Assembly (NCBI GenBank): GCA_002428985.1
Contig: DIYL01000047.1
Location: 186,001-250,000 of the forward strand
Direction of reading: 5' to 3'
Length of the DNA stretch: 64,000 nucleotides
Source of the DNA: Anaerolineales bacterium UBA6055
Lineage (GTDB): Bacteria; Chloroflexota; Anaerolineae; Aggregatilineales; Phototrophicaceae
Positions 34,600 to 43,525 of the stretch are shown here, piece by piece; position 1 is the first letter of the stretch, and the number at the start of each line of letters is the position of its first letter. The notes under the pieces were generated by a model. The model made no database searches and was not told the DNA's origin. It saw only the letters and a list, made by a program, of their open reading frames with translations. Position numbers and translations under genes: made by a program.

Positions 34600-34624
34600 A
34601 GGAGTAGGTTTAAGATCTACTCCT
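34600..34624. repeat. 8-bp-arm hairpin after the SRPBCC gene
   Basis: Arms AGGAGTAG / CTACTCCT with a 9-nt loop, 31 nt beyond the stop. It lacks a T-run, so terminator function is uncertain. Confidence 0.35.
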
Positions 34625-34749
34625 GCTACTAAAGGCGTTTCCTCACAATCCTCATGTGTGTTAGCTAATGTAGAGAACATTTTGACTCGGGTCGTATCTT
34701 GGTTTAGACTCAAACCTATAATGAGATGTTTTGTTTATAAGGATTGATA

Positions 34750-35787
34750 ATGACCGATACACCCGAATTGATGCGCGCCGTTGCGATTGAAAAAAATGGT
34801 AAACCCAAAGTTCTACAGTATGTTGATATGAAAACGCCTCTGCCGACAAGTGGCGAAGTGCTCGTTAAAGTGCATGCTACCTCAGTTAACCCGATTGATT
34901 TGCTGTACCGGAGTGGACGCTTTATTGTCCGTAAGCCGATGCCCCACATTTTAGGTGCAGATTTAGCTGGTGAAATTATCGAAGTTGCAGATGATGTCGA
35001 CAATTGGGCAGTGGGTGACCGTGTGATTGCGAGTTTTGAAACCCTCGGTCGTGAGCGTGACGGCAGTTATGCAGAATATTGCGCTGTGCCGATTGAAGAA
35101 CTAGCAAAACTACCGGATAGTGTGGATTATCAAACGGCTGTCAGTGCAGGCGCATCATTTGTGACCGCTTGGGTCGCACTCATCAGTAACGGTAAACTGA
35201 AAAAAGCCGATACGGTTGTCATTCAAAACGCTTCCAGTAGTATTGGAACAGCTGCTATTCAGATTGCTCATGCTAAAGGATCCAAGGTGATTGCCATCAG
35301 TAATGGTAAATTTGCAGCACAACTCCGCGAGATTGGTGCAGATATTGTATTGGATGCGAGCGGACGTGATATTATCCGTCAAGTTAAAGTTGCGACAGAT
35401 GAACAAGGCGCGACCCTCGGCTTACATATTGATTCAAAAGATCAAGTCCAGACAATGGTAGATATGCTAGCGGACAAAGGACGTTTGGTGCTAGCAAATG
35501 CTCTCAAAACGACTGAAATCAAGATCAACGGACTGGATCTATACCTCAAGAATATCAGCCTCATCGGGTCATTTGATGCGATTAAACCCAAAGACTTTGA
35601 CAGCTTGATGCAAGCATTCGCTAAGGGGATATATCAAGCAGTCGTAGACGAAGTGATGCCACTGAGTCAGACACGTCAAGCGCATGAAAAAGTTGAAAAA
35701 GGCGAAACATTTGGCAAAGTCGTGCTGGTGCCTGATTCAATTCTCGAAGCCGATGCTAAACCCAAAGGCTGGATTCCGATTGATTAG
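34750..35787 (+). CDS. quinone-oxidoreductase-like MDR family enzyme
   Basis: A 345-residue NAD(P)H-dependent medium-chain reductase. The N-terminal GroES-like domain (VLVKVHATSVNPIDLLYRSGRF, ILGADLAGEI) and the Rossmann part (VVIQNASSSIGTAAIQIAHAKG) are typical of the zinc-free QOR/enoyl reductase branch. The catalytic-zinc cysteine pattern of alcohol dehydrogenases is absent. The ATG at 34750 has AAGGA 6 nt upstream; a TTG six bases earlier is less likely. Single gene, convergent with the VWA gene. Confidence 0.88.
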   Translation: MTDTPELMRAVAIEKNGKPKVLQYVDMKTPLPTSGEVLVKVHATSVNPIDLLYRSGRFIVRKPMPHILGADLAGEIIEVADDVDNWAVGDRVIASFETLGRERDGSYAEYCAVPIEELAKLPDSVDYQTAVSAGASFVTAWVALISNGKLKKADTVVIQNASSSIGTAAIQIAHAKGSKVIAISNGKFAAQLREIGADIVLDASGRDIIRQVKVATDEQGATLGLHIDSKDQVQTMVDMLADKGRLVLANALKTTEIKINGLDLYLKNISLIGSFDAIKPKDFDSLMQAFAKGIYQAVVDEVMPLSQTRQAHEKVEKGETFGKVVLVPDSILEADAKPKGWIPID

Positions 35788-35802
35788 ATACTAGAGTAAA
35801 TA

Positions 35803-35826
35803 TGGGGCGGGAAATTGTCTCGCCCT
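35803..35826. repeat. GGGCGGGA...TCTCGCCC hairpin between convergent genes
   Basis: 8-bp arms with one G-U pair, ending CCCTAT, lie between the MDR and VWA stop codons. It is consistent with the dispersed palindrome family and may also act as a terminator. Confidence 0.5.
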
Positions 35827-35831
35827 ATGAT

Positions 35832-38771
35832 CTAAACATCATCTTCATTTGTGTCCTCACCACGACGATCCCGCCGTGATTTTAATAAACGTGACCCAAT
35901 ATTGCCTTGTGGAGCTTGAGTTCCCTTGGGGTCACTTTGACGCGTTGTAGGTGTTCTCGGAGCTGCACTCGGACGATTCACAGGTCTTGGTGGCGTGTCA
36001 TCATCACGATCACTGTCTTGTTCAAATGAGAAGGATCTGCGACGACGTAATTGCCCGACCGTATCCAATGGCGACGACTCACCATATGCGGTGGATTCGC
36101 GTGAACGCTCACGCGCATTAAGAAGCGCTTCAAGCCGTTCTGATCGTTCCTCTTCTTCGGTTCGCTGACCGGATAGATAAGCCCGTAGTCGCGAAAGATC
36201 ACTGCGGGTGATAATTAGACGACGCACTGCAATATCAAATGGCAACAAAATCAATGCGATAATCACTAATGCTTCCCAAATCGGTGTAGTGGCTTGTCGT
36301 TCACCGAGATTATGTAAGAAGACATCGGTCGGTGTTTCGCTCAGGTTTTGCCCATCAGTAATATCAGCAAGTTGTGCGAGTAAGGTGTCATCCTGTTCGC
36401 GGGTGATATATTCCGGTGAATACGACATCACCCAACCGTTAATGTCATTGAGGCTGACTTCTTCATCATCGACTGTCATTGTGCCATCAACTGTCAGGAA
36501 ATATGCCCCTTCATCCTCTGGACTAAACGTGGCTTCATATCGTCCTGGTGCGGTCTGTTGAAGGGGGACACGGCGACTATCACCATTTGGATTTAACACT
36601 GAGCCTGTCAGCAATAAGCCGTTGAGGAACGCACCATCATCATCACGAGCATCGACAACAATCCGAGCATCGTCATTTTCCATGATAATCCGAGTTTCGA
36701 GGTTATTGTTTGCGCCTTCGTTGATACTCCACGAGACAGCTTGCCCCCAAAAACGTGAGAAATCATCCCATGCGACCCATTCGTTCGCCCAGCGCGAGGT
36801 TGCGTCTGATGTAAATACAACCGAACGCCCCAGACCATATTGCCACGAAGCTAGAATCGGGTCGGCAAATGGCTCGGGTGAGCTGAGAATTTTTTGAGCA
36901 GCAGTTTTCGGTGATGTCGCGACATACCCACGGAGTGGTGGCAGACTGTTGATGCCATCCATGATCGAGCTTGTACCTGTTAATGTCGGCGTAAACGTAT
37001 CTTCAACAATATAGGATCGCGATGCTAAGACCGTCTCTTGTGTAAAGATGCGCGGAATATCCACAACATTGGCGACTTCATAATAATTACCGTCAGCGGC
37101 GTTTGCCATCCGTTGTAGGAAGTTTGCCGGATTTGTACCAATTGCGATTGATGACAGTGTGACTCCGTCTTCTAGATGGAGGGATTCAGCAAGTTCTACT
37201 AACCCAGTTGGATTCGCGCCCCCATCTGTCAGCAAAATGACATGTTTAATCTCAGAGGGTTCTTGCACAATATCACGTTCGACAAGGCGCATCCCCGCGA
37301 GAATGTCCGTCCCGCCACCTGCACGGATCGAATTGACTAACCCGATTAATGTCGCGTTATCATTCACATTCTGGAACGATGCAACCCATGACCCGCTCGT
37401 ATCGAATGTCCCGACTGCGGCGCGGTCTGTCGGTTGTAATAACTCAAGCGATAACACAATCGCACGTTTGGCAAGTTCAAGATTCGGTACACCGCTACGT
37501 CCAATTTGTCCCATACTACCAGAGCGATCAATTAGGTATGCGATGGTCAATTGCGGTAGACGTTGTTGGTCTTTAATTTGCATCTCAACGGGTAAGGTGC
37601 GCTCTAATGGCGTCTGGAAATATCCCCCCGGTGCAAATGAATCCGGCCCCCCAACGACTACCAAGCCACCACCGATGTCCCTGACATATTGGTCGAGCAA
37701 TTCCATCTGGGCGTTACTGAGGTCTGTTGCTGGTACATTGGCGATAATCACACTTTTATAATCAGCTAGTCCCGCCATATTCAATGGGAGTGATTCAGGG
37801 GACGTTGTCGTGACGATAATGCCTGCTTGCTCTAACGCTGGCAGTAAAAATTGCGTTTCGGTCTCATCAGATGTCACCATCAGCACGCGTGATGGTCCGA
37901 CAACTTGACTAAATGCCGATAGTTGATTGTTTTGGCTGAAGTTGTCGCTTTCGTTCGGGACGACAATCTGCGCCGAAAAATCGAGGAAGCCACTAAATTG
38001 GCTGGTTTGCGCAAAGGTAAAGCGCGTATCACCAGCTTGTAGATCGAGTGCTTCTTCTAGAATGAGACTACCACCAGAAAACAGGAGCAGTGTCGCGGGA
38101 GTCGGTGCTTCGGCATTGACACTAACGGAAATATCAAATGATTGATTTTCGGATACACGCGATGGGGCATCTAATGCAGTGATGCGTACATCAGGTGCAG
38201 GCTCACGGAAGAACGGTACATAACTAATTTCTACACCAGAGGCGGCGGCACGTTGAGCACGCGCGACAGCATCCCCTTGTGTCGCTTGTCCATCACTCAA
38301 AATCACAATCCGTCTAGATGCATCCGGTGGAAACATCGACAGCGCGGTTTGAATCGCATTGGCAATATCAGTATGCGTCGTGACCGGAACAGACCCGAAT
38401 GATTCAATTTCTTGGATGATGCTGAAGTCACTTTCGGGCACGGCATTATCGCCGAATAATACGACTGCCCATTCATCTTCAGGAGTTTTGCCTGCAATTG
38501 CTTCACGGATGTATTCAATTTGTGCATCTTGTGTGGTTGTGCCCATACTATCGGAGACATCTACCAAGAAGACCACCGCTAATTTATCGACTGCCTGAAC
38601 ATTTTGGATACCTGCCAATACCAATACCAATAGCACGACAATCGTTGTGCGTAAAACCAAGCTGGTGATGTCACGGCGGCGACGAAACGCATGACGCGGT
38701 CTGCCGATATACCAGACGATCGGTAAAAATATCAGTAACAGCAATAAAGCCGAAGGTGTTGCAAGTTGCAT
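35832..38771 (-). CDS. large membrane protein with two VWA domains
   Basis: A 979-residue protein. Two N-terminal membrane segments (about 5-20 and 38-54) precede a first von Willebrand A domain with MIDAS D71-V-S-D-S. Next comes a beta-rich part, then a glutamine-amidotransferase-like region (SVIIANVPATDLSNAQMELLDQYVRDIGGGLVVVGG), then a second VWA domain with MIDAS DRSGS at about 415. Another membrane segment near 845 is followed by a 130-residue charged, Arg/Ser-rich cytoplasmic tail. It resembles BatA-like proteins and the CHP/VWA membrane proteins of Planctomycetes and Chloroflexota. Both MIDAS sites look functional for metal-dependent adhesion. Its role is unknown. Confidence 0.85.
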   Translation of the reverse strand: MQLATPSALLLLLIFLPIVWYIGRPRHAFRRRRDITSLVLRTTIVVLLVLVLAGIQNVQAVDKLAVVFLVDVSDSMGTTTQDAQIEYIREAIAGKTPEDEWAVVLFGDNAVPESDFSIIQEIESFGSVPVTTHTDIANAIQTALSMFPPDASRRIVILSDGQATQGDAVARAQRAAASGVEISYVPFFREPAPDVRITALDAPSRVSENQSFDISVSVNAEAPTPATLLLFSGGSLILEEALDLQAGDTRFTFAQTSQFSGFLDFSAQIVVPNESDNFSQNNQLSAFSQVVGPSRVLMVTSDETETQFLLPALEQAGIIVTTTSPESLPLNMAGLADYKSVIIANVPATDLSNAQMELLDQYVRDIGGGLVVVGGPDSFAPGGYFQTPLERTLPVEMQIKDQQRLPQLTIAYLIDRSGSMGQIGRSGVPNLELAKRAIVLSLELLQPTDRAAVGTFDTSGSWVASFQNVNDNATLIGLVNSIRAGGGTDILAGMRLVERDIVQEPSEIKHVILLTDGGANPTGLVELAESLHLEDGVTLSSIAIGTNPANFLQRMANAADGNYYEVANVVDIPRIFTQETVLASRSYIVEDTFTPTLTGTSSIMDGINSLPPLRGYVATSPKTAAQKILSSPEPFADPILASWQYGLGRSVVFTSDATSRWANEWVAWDDFSRFWGQAVSWSINEGANNNLETRIIMENDDARIVVDARDDDGAFLNGLLLTGSVLNPNGDSRRVPLQQTAPGRYEATFSPEDEGAYFLTVDGTMTVDDEEVSLNDINGWVMSYSPEYITREQDDTLLAQLADITDGQNLSETPTDVFLHNLGERQATTPIWEALVIIALILLPFDIAVRRLIITRSDLSRLRAYLSGQRTEEEERSERLEALLNARERSRESTAYGESSPLDTVGQLRRRRSFSFEQDSDRDDDTPPRPVNRPSAAPRTPTTRQSDPKGTQAPQGNIGSRLLKSRRDRRGEDTNEDDV

Positions 38772-38902
38772 ATGGATTATCCGTTAGGTTTGCAGACTGT
38801 CGATTGGCGGAGACCATAGCCACCGCACAATAAAAACATTGTTCCGATTGTAGCGATAACATCGCCTTGTTGATAGTCCCATTGGGAATTGGTACAGCTC
38901 CG

Positions 38903-39496
38903 TCAATCGCTTAAAACTGTGCAAACACCGTTGGTCAGTAAATCCATCAATTGGTCAATATATACGTCTTGCTCTAAAGATGTGTTCCCACGCGCATAAT
39001 ACAGGCTAGCACTCAAAATTGACGCACTCGTCGATGTGGCGATTAAATCCGTCGATAGATGATCTGGAATCAACTGCGGATCGTGATGCTCTAGCCAATC
39101 CACGATGACATCAAACAAATACGATTGGATGTTGGGCTCAAATGGCATGGTGCTATTGCGGTCAGATGGCGCACAGTGGACGATAAATTGCTGTAAAAAC
39201 GTCAGTGTAGCGAGGGTTAAACAGCGCAAATTATCATGGGGCAGCCGGTCAGTAGATGGCATCATGGATTTCAGGTGCTCATTGAACATATAGCGCAACA
39301 TATAATCCAATAGATCGTATTTATCGGCAAAGTGCGCATAAAATGTCGCCCGATTAATCATGGCTTCGTCGGCGATGTCTAATACGGTGATTTGTTCAAA
39401 CGGTTTTTGCTCCATCAGGGTCTTAAATGCCTGACGCAATGCTTTGCGGGTGCGTAAAATACGTTTATCCAGATTTTGATCGTCGATAATAAGCAA
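38903..39496 (-). CDS. TetR/AcrR family transcriptional regulator
   Basis: A 197-residue regulator starting at a TTG (39496) preceded by a very strong AAGGAGG 6 nt away. A longer in-frame opening up to 39844 runs through the divergent promoter region and is not real. The HTH spans ILRTRKALRQAFKTLMEQKPFEQITVLDIADEAMINRATFYAHFADKYDLL. The C-terminal domain is of the TetR_C_7-like type. It is divergent from the DoxX gene with a long palindrome in between, so control of DoxX is likely. Confidence 0.88.
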   Translation of the reverse strand: MLIIDDQNLDKRILRTRKALRQAFKTLMEQKPFEQITVLDIADEAMINRATFYAHFADKYDLLDYMLRYMFNEHLKSMMPSTDRLPHDNLRCLTLATLTFLQQFIVHCAPSDRNSTMPFEPNIQSYLFDVIVDWLEHHDPQLIPDHLSTDLIATSTSASILSASLYYARGNTSLEQDVYIDQLMDLLTNGVCTVLSD

Positions 39497-39572
39497 CAGA
39501 TTCCTCCTTGTGTTGGGTAAACAACAGATGGGCTTGATTGTTGGTTGCGGACGGCGGTCCACTTGCGTATAT

Positions 39573-39614
39573 TTTAAGCAACAACTGGTCAATATGCAAC
39601 ACATGTTGCTTAAA
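39573..39614. promoter_or_regulatory. operator region between TetR and DoxX genes
   Basis: 11-bp arms TTTAAGCAACA (39573-39583) and TGTTGCTTAAA (39604-39614) form a perfect inverted repeat spaced by 20 bp. A nested GCAACA-CA-TGTTGC (39596-39609) shares the right half. The three GCAACA half-sites suggest two alternative or overlapping TetR dimer sites, 13 bp before the DoxX start. Confidence 0.65.
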
Positions 39615-39626
39615 GGAAAACACACA

Positions 39627-39995
39627 ATGGACACAATTTTATGGATCGCACAAGTTTTAATGGCGTTTGTCTTTTTCATGTCAGGCATTATGAAAGTGAC
39701 ACAACCGGAAGAAAAACTAAAAGAACGCATGGGATTTATTGATGATTTGCCAAAAGGCTCAATTCGTCTGATTGGTGCATTGGAAGTAGCAGGCGCAATC
39801 GGACTGATTTTGCCGTGGTTACTCGATATTTTGCCGATTCTCACCCCGATTGCGGCAGTTGGTTTGGTTTTGACGATGATTGGTGCCGCATTGACGCACT
39901 TACGCCGTAAAGAATATCCAGGGATCGCTGTTAATCTCGTATTACTGGGGATCGTCGCATTTATCGCAGTCGGACGGTTTGGGTTGATCGCCTAG
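39627..39995 (+). CDS. DoxX family membrane protein
   Basis: A 122-residue four-helix integral membrane protein of the DoxX/DoxD-like family: ILWIAQVLMAFVFFMSGIMKVTQPEEKLKERMGFIDDLPKGSIRLIGALEVAGAIGLILP. The ATG at 39627 has AAAGGA upstream; the longer frame from 39510 covers the operator. Members are linked to thiosulfate:quinone oxidoreduction or redox stress, but the function is not fixed. It is probably repressed by the divergent TetR protein. Confidence 0.85.
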   Translation: MDTILWIAQVLMAFVFFMSGIMKVTQPEEKLKERMGFIDDLPKGSIRLIGALEVAGAIGLILPWLLDILPILTPIAAVGLVLTMIGAALTHLRRKEYPGIAVNLVLLGIVAFIAVGRFGLIA

Positions 39996-40039
39996 CACGC
40001 ATTTCATCTACACTGTATATTAACGACTACAATAAATTC

Positions 40040-40104
40040 CAGCCCTACGTCGATTTTAGTGGGGTTGGGATAAACAGGAATGTCTATGTCTTGCTATGCC
40101 ACCC
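40040..40104 (+). repeat. REP-like element, left copy flanking the RAYT gene
   Basis: Starts CAGCCCTACG and contains ATAAACAGGA, a TGTC..GTC middle and ATGCC. The same ordered blocks recur in the same orientation at 40679-40754 on the other side of the transposase gene. This copy is shorter and its stem is more degraded. Confidence 0.65.
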
Positions 40105-40142
40105 ACTCAAAGCTACGTGGATTCGTAAAAGGTATCAGCTTC

Positions 40143-40646
40143 CTAACCAGCAGGGTTGGCTCGCACATACGCGCGGATACGATTGAGGTCGGGTAAGCTG
40201 CGGATGATGTGGTCGTGGTAGCGTGATTGCCAAATTGGATGATCGGGTGTCTCCGGTAAACGCCTGATTTGTCGTGTGACTGCGGCTTTGAAAGAACCGA
40301 CAATAGCGGATAGTGAATTCGCGATTGGTTTTGAGAATTTGCGCGGTGTAGGGACATGATGCATCATGTCCCTAAGGTTGTTATTTGTGCTCGTTATCAG
40401 AATGATGCCATGCACATGGTTTGGCATAACCACAAAGGCATCTAATTGCACATTATCACGCAATATACCAGTCTGCTTCCATTGTTCGTGCACGATAGTT
40501 CCAAACACATTTAGTTCCATTTGTTGGTTAGCGATCTCGCCAAAAACACACTTACGTTCATAGGTGCAAATGGTGACAAAATAACCGCCTGATGACGCAT
40601 AATCATAATCTTTTAGACGTGGAGATTTACGCTGTGGTAATGGCAT
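40143..40646 (-). CDS. REP-associated tyrosine transposase (RAYT, Y1_Tnp/IS200-like)
   Basis: A single-strand-specific HUH endonuclease that mobilises or maintains REP-like palindromes. From the ATG at 40646 it has 167 residues: SPRLKDYDYASSGGYFVTICTYER, the HUH motif H77-V-H79 within MPNHVHG, and the catalytic Tyr at 143 in RYHDHIIRS, so the active site is complete. The C-terminus stops at YVRANPAG, slightly short of many relatives. An in-frame ATG at 40679 is possible. Residues about 91-98 are encoded by a perfect 26-bp palindrome (40348-40373). Direct copies of a REP-like element flank the gene. Confidence 0.88.
   Translation of the reverse strand: MPLPQRKSPRLKDYDYASSGGYFVTICTYERKCVFGEIANQQMELNVFGTIVHEQWKQTGILRDNVQLDAFVVMPNHVHGIILITSTNNNLRDMMHHVPTPRKFSKPIANSLSAIVGSFKAAVTRQIRRLPETPDHPIWQSRYHDHIIRSLPDLNRIRAYVRANPAG
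40348..40373. repeat. perfect 26-bp palindrome inside the RAYT coding sequence
   Basis: 13-bp arms TAGGGACATGATG and its exact complement meet without a spacer. It keeps the RAYT frame open and encodes part of the variable linker between the HUH motif and the C-terminal helix. It has the same TAGGGAC...GTCCCTA ends as the intergenic palindromes in the sdh operon. Confidence 0.8.
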
Positions 40647-40678
40647 AATGATTGTTCTCATTCGGTTGTGACAGGTCA

Positions 40679-40754
40679 CAGCCCTACGAATTTACCGTAC
40701 ATTTGTGTAGGGTCGACATAAACAGGACTGTCCACGTCCTTCCATGCCGACCAC
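40679..40754 (+). repeat. REP-like element, right copy flanking the RAYT gene
   Basis: Starts CAGCCCTACG, then GTAGGGTCGACATAAACAGGAC...GTCC...ATGCCGACC. The arms GGTCGACAT and ATGCCGACC (one mismatch) enclose an inner GGAC/GTCC stem, a typical REP hairpin. It is a direct repeat of the left copy at 40040-40104. Confidence 0.7.
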
Positions 40755-40768
40755 TTGAGGGTTGTTGT

Positions 40769-43237
40769 TTAGGTTTCGTAAGCGTTGGCGGCGTAGTCTT
40801 TGGCGGTACCCGCGACAACTGCCATCGGTTTGCCTTGTGCTTCGGCTTGTTGTTTAATTGCATCAATTTCATCTTTGAGGCGCAACACATCACGGTCAGT
40901 GGCATCATATGCCATCGCATCGTCGATCAGCAATTCAGCGATGGTAACAAGACGGACACTTTTCAGCATGAGTGTCACGAGTTCGACGACCGCACTAACG
41001 ATATTATCTTTTTTATCGGTGAGGTACGCGACATGCAACGCTTGACGATAGCGCAATAATGCCTCGGGTAGACGGTTGGCTTCGGTCAAGGCTTTACCGA
41101 GGTTGCTTAATTGTAGGGCTTCTTCTTCGGTATCTTTGACCTCGCGCGAGATGTGAAGCGCTGACGTGTGGTAATTGACGGCTTCGCTCCAACGGGCAAG
41201 TTCTGCACTGGCTGTTCCTAACCCACCGAGCGCATGTCCTTCCATAGCGCGTTTACCTTGTTCTTTGAAGAGGGTATTGGCTTGTTCTAAGGTTTGTATC
41301 GCATGGTCTGCATCGCCATTATCGAGATGCGCGACACCCAATTTATACAGAATATCGGATTCGTTTTGTTTATCGTCCCGTTTACGCGCGATCGACAATG
41401 CGGATTCGTATGCTTCTACCGCTTCTTGGGTCTCGCCTAATTCTTGATGCGCATCACCCAGTGTAATCAGCAAGTGCATTTCGGTATCTGCATCATCCAA
41501 TTCTTCAGCTAATTGTAAGCCTTGGTTCGCATGTGCGACTGCCGCTTGAGCATTATCTGTACGCGCCAATAACCCCGATAGCATATCGAGTGTGACGAGG
41601 CGACCTTCCAGATCTTCATTATCTTCGTAGACTTGGAGGGCTTCGTTGTAAGTTGTGATCGCTTCGCGTTCACGTCCCTGACTAATTTGGACTTTACCAA
41701 TCGCCTCAAGGATTTTTACCTGACGCAGGACGTTCTGTTGTTGGCGGGCAGCTTGTAGCGCTGTACGTAATTGATCGATATTGATATTTTGCAGGCTATC
41801 TTCATCGTCGCCAATCATCGTTGAATCATCTGGTTCTGGTTCCGGACTGTCGTCATCAACGGTATTTGCCATTTCAAGTTCTTCAAGCTCTTCATCTTCC
41901 AGATCATACATGAAGTCTTCGGGTGCACCGATGCTTTCGTCTTCTTCCTCTTCGATCAGTGCTTCTTCTTCACCGTATGCTGGGAACGCATTAGTCGAAC
42001 CAGATCCGAATGCCCGCAATAACAGAAATTCGTACATATACCCTTCGGATTGCACGAAGTCATCCGCTTGAGATAGACCAACGACCACAGCATTCGATAG
42101 GTCACGATCACCTTGATCGGCAGACCAGCGCGCAGTTGCGATGATATTATCCATCTCAATCGCAAGGCGCATATTTGCTTCGTCTGATTGACCGTATTTT
42201 TCAATATATTTACGGATCGTATCTTTGGCTTTATCGCGTAATGGATCCATCCGGTTGCTGCTGTTCAGCCATGTCTCGAGGAATTGTTGCACCATCGGAT
42301 GGAGGCGATAATATGATTCGCCGTGACGATTAAATTTTTCGACTAGATAGAGTTGCGAAAGAATCGTCATCGCTTGATCGATGTTCGCCTGTGGCACACC
42401 ACCTACCATGCTCAAAAATTCGGCGGATCCTTCACCATTGACTGTTGCGCCAAGGAGCAAGAGCAAGCCCTGCAATGCTTGATTTAGTGAGCGATAACTC
42501 GCAGTCAAGGCAGCTAACGGCCCATTATCATTGAGGCTTTTTGCTAACTCTTTCAGGGTTTTGTCATAATCGCGAGGGGTTTGTTTTGCAGCTGTCATTG
42601 CACGAGCAGCTAAGGATAATGCGAACGGTTCAAAATTTACGGTCTTTGCAATCGCATAAATATCTATATCAAAATTATTTTCTTTAATACCCGATTTTTG
42701 TTTGAACAACATCGCCGCGTCAGTATCCGATAACTTTGCAACTGCAACCCTATCCCATGCATCACCAATGAGCGCATCTGTTGTCGTGACCAGAAGCGGA
42801 TAACCACCACCACATCGATCAATAAACTGTGTCAGGATAGGTGCCTCAATTTCGCCATCGAGCACTAGGAGCGGCTTATGTTGACTCAGTAAATTCGCGA
42901 CTGCACCGACCTTACTCAGTGGGTTTTGGCTGGTGCTGATGTCACTATCGCCATAAGCACGTCCAATCCGTGCCATCAATTCGACCAGTGGCGGATTGTT
43001 GACACTGAGCCATAAGACGGTTTGTTCCGGTTGTTGTGCATAGGCACTCGCGATGGTGACTGCGATCGTTGTTTTACCGATACCTGATGGTCCATGTAAG
43101 ACCTGTGGTGTGTTCTGACGAAGTGCGCCGAGCACCTGTTTGAGTAAGTCGTCACGCCCGATAGGTCGCCCCGGATGCATCAATGGTAAGTCATTGATTG
43201 TGCTAACGGGTGCTTCATGGGGTTTGATTTCTGGCAT
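40769..43237 (-). CDS. STAND-type ATPase with C-terminal TPR repeats
   Basis: An 822-residue signalling ATPase. It starts with a linker and the typical GRPIGRDDLL entry, then Walker A GPSGIGKTT at 49-57 and Walker B PLLVLDGE at about 116. A winged-helix/ARM region ends near 350. A very acidic Glu/Asp stretch (about 420-475) separates this from at least seven TPR units (VLRQVKILEAIGKVQISQGREREAITTYNEALQVY and similar) reaching about 780. No LuxR or effector domain is attached, unlike the two STAND proteins at 52.8 and 56.2 kb. TPRs probably sense a ligand or partner; the output is unknown. Confidence 0.85.
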   Translation of the reverse strand: MPEIKPHEAPVSTINDLPLMHPGRPIGRDDLLKQVLGALRQNTPQVLHGPSGIGKTTIAVTIASAYAQQPEQTVLWLSVNNPPLVELMARIGRAYGDSDISTSQNPLSKVGAVANLLSQHKPLLVLDGEIEAPILTQFIDRCGGGYPLLVTTTDALIGDAWDRVAVAKLSDTDAAMLFKQKSGIKENNFDIDIYAIAKTVNFEPFALSLAARAMTAAKQTPRDYDKTLKELAKSLNDNGPLAALTASYRSLNQALQGLLLLLGATVNGEGSAEFLSMVGGVPQANIDQAMTILSQLYLVEKFNRHGESYYRLHPMVQQFLETWLNSSNRMDPLRDKAKDTIRKYIEKYGQSDEANMRLAIEMDNIIATARWSADQGDRDLSNAVVVGLSQADDFVQSEGYMYEFLLLRAFGSGSTNAFPAYGEEEALIEEEEDESIGAPEDFMYDLEDEELEELEMANTVDDDSPEPEPDDSTMIGDDEDSLQNINIDQLRTALQAARQQQNVLRQVKILEAIGKVQISQGREREAITTYNEALQVYEDNEDLEGRLVTLDMLSGLLARTDNAQAAVAHANQGLQLAEELDDADTEMHLLITLGDAHQELGETQEAVEAYESALSIARKRDDKQNESDILYKLGVAHLDNGDADHAIQTLEQANTLFKEQGKRAMEGHALGGLGTASAELARWSEAVNYHTSALHISREVKDTEEEALQLSNLGKALTEANRLPEALLRYRQALHVAYLTDKKDNIVSAVVELVTLMLKSVRLVTIAELLIDDAMAYDATDRDVLRLKDEIDAIKQQAEAQGKPMAVVAGTAKDYAANAYET

Positions 43238-43525
43238 AGGTTGCCCCCAGCAGTTGATAATCCAGTTAAGTCTATACGTTACAAACCTAAGTATAACATT
43301 GACCCGACAATCCCTGCAATTTAGGTTACTAATTTCCTAGTCGCAAACTCATCTAAATCATTTCGTTGCATTTGATAATATCTCAATCTTATGTGAGTTT
43401 AATCATTGTATGATATGACAGGACAAGTGGTCATCTGTGATGCCCCGTGTGAGGAGAATGCCCGCATTGTCCCAAACACAAATTATGAATTACTTTCGAA
43501 AACAACAAACACAGGTACATCTTAT
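43238..43525. other. divergent spacer upstream of the STAND-TPR gene
   Basis: About 290 bp, AT-rich, containing the promoters of two divergent genes. An in-frame ATG at 43406 would extend the rightward gene into it, but I find no ribosome binding site there. No hairpins of note. Confidence 0.4.

Noticed and set aside
39497..39844. N-terminal extension of the TetR protein at 38903
   Set aside because: The in-frame extension runs through the divergent operator and the DoxX gene, and its translation is Cys/Ile-rich nonsense. The TTG at 39496 has a near-perfect AAGGAGG.
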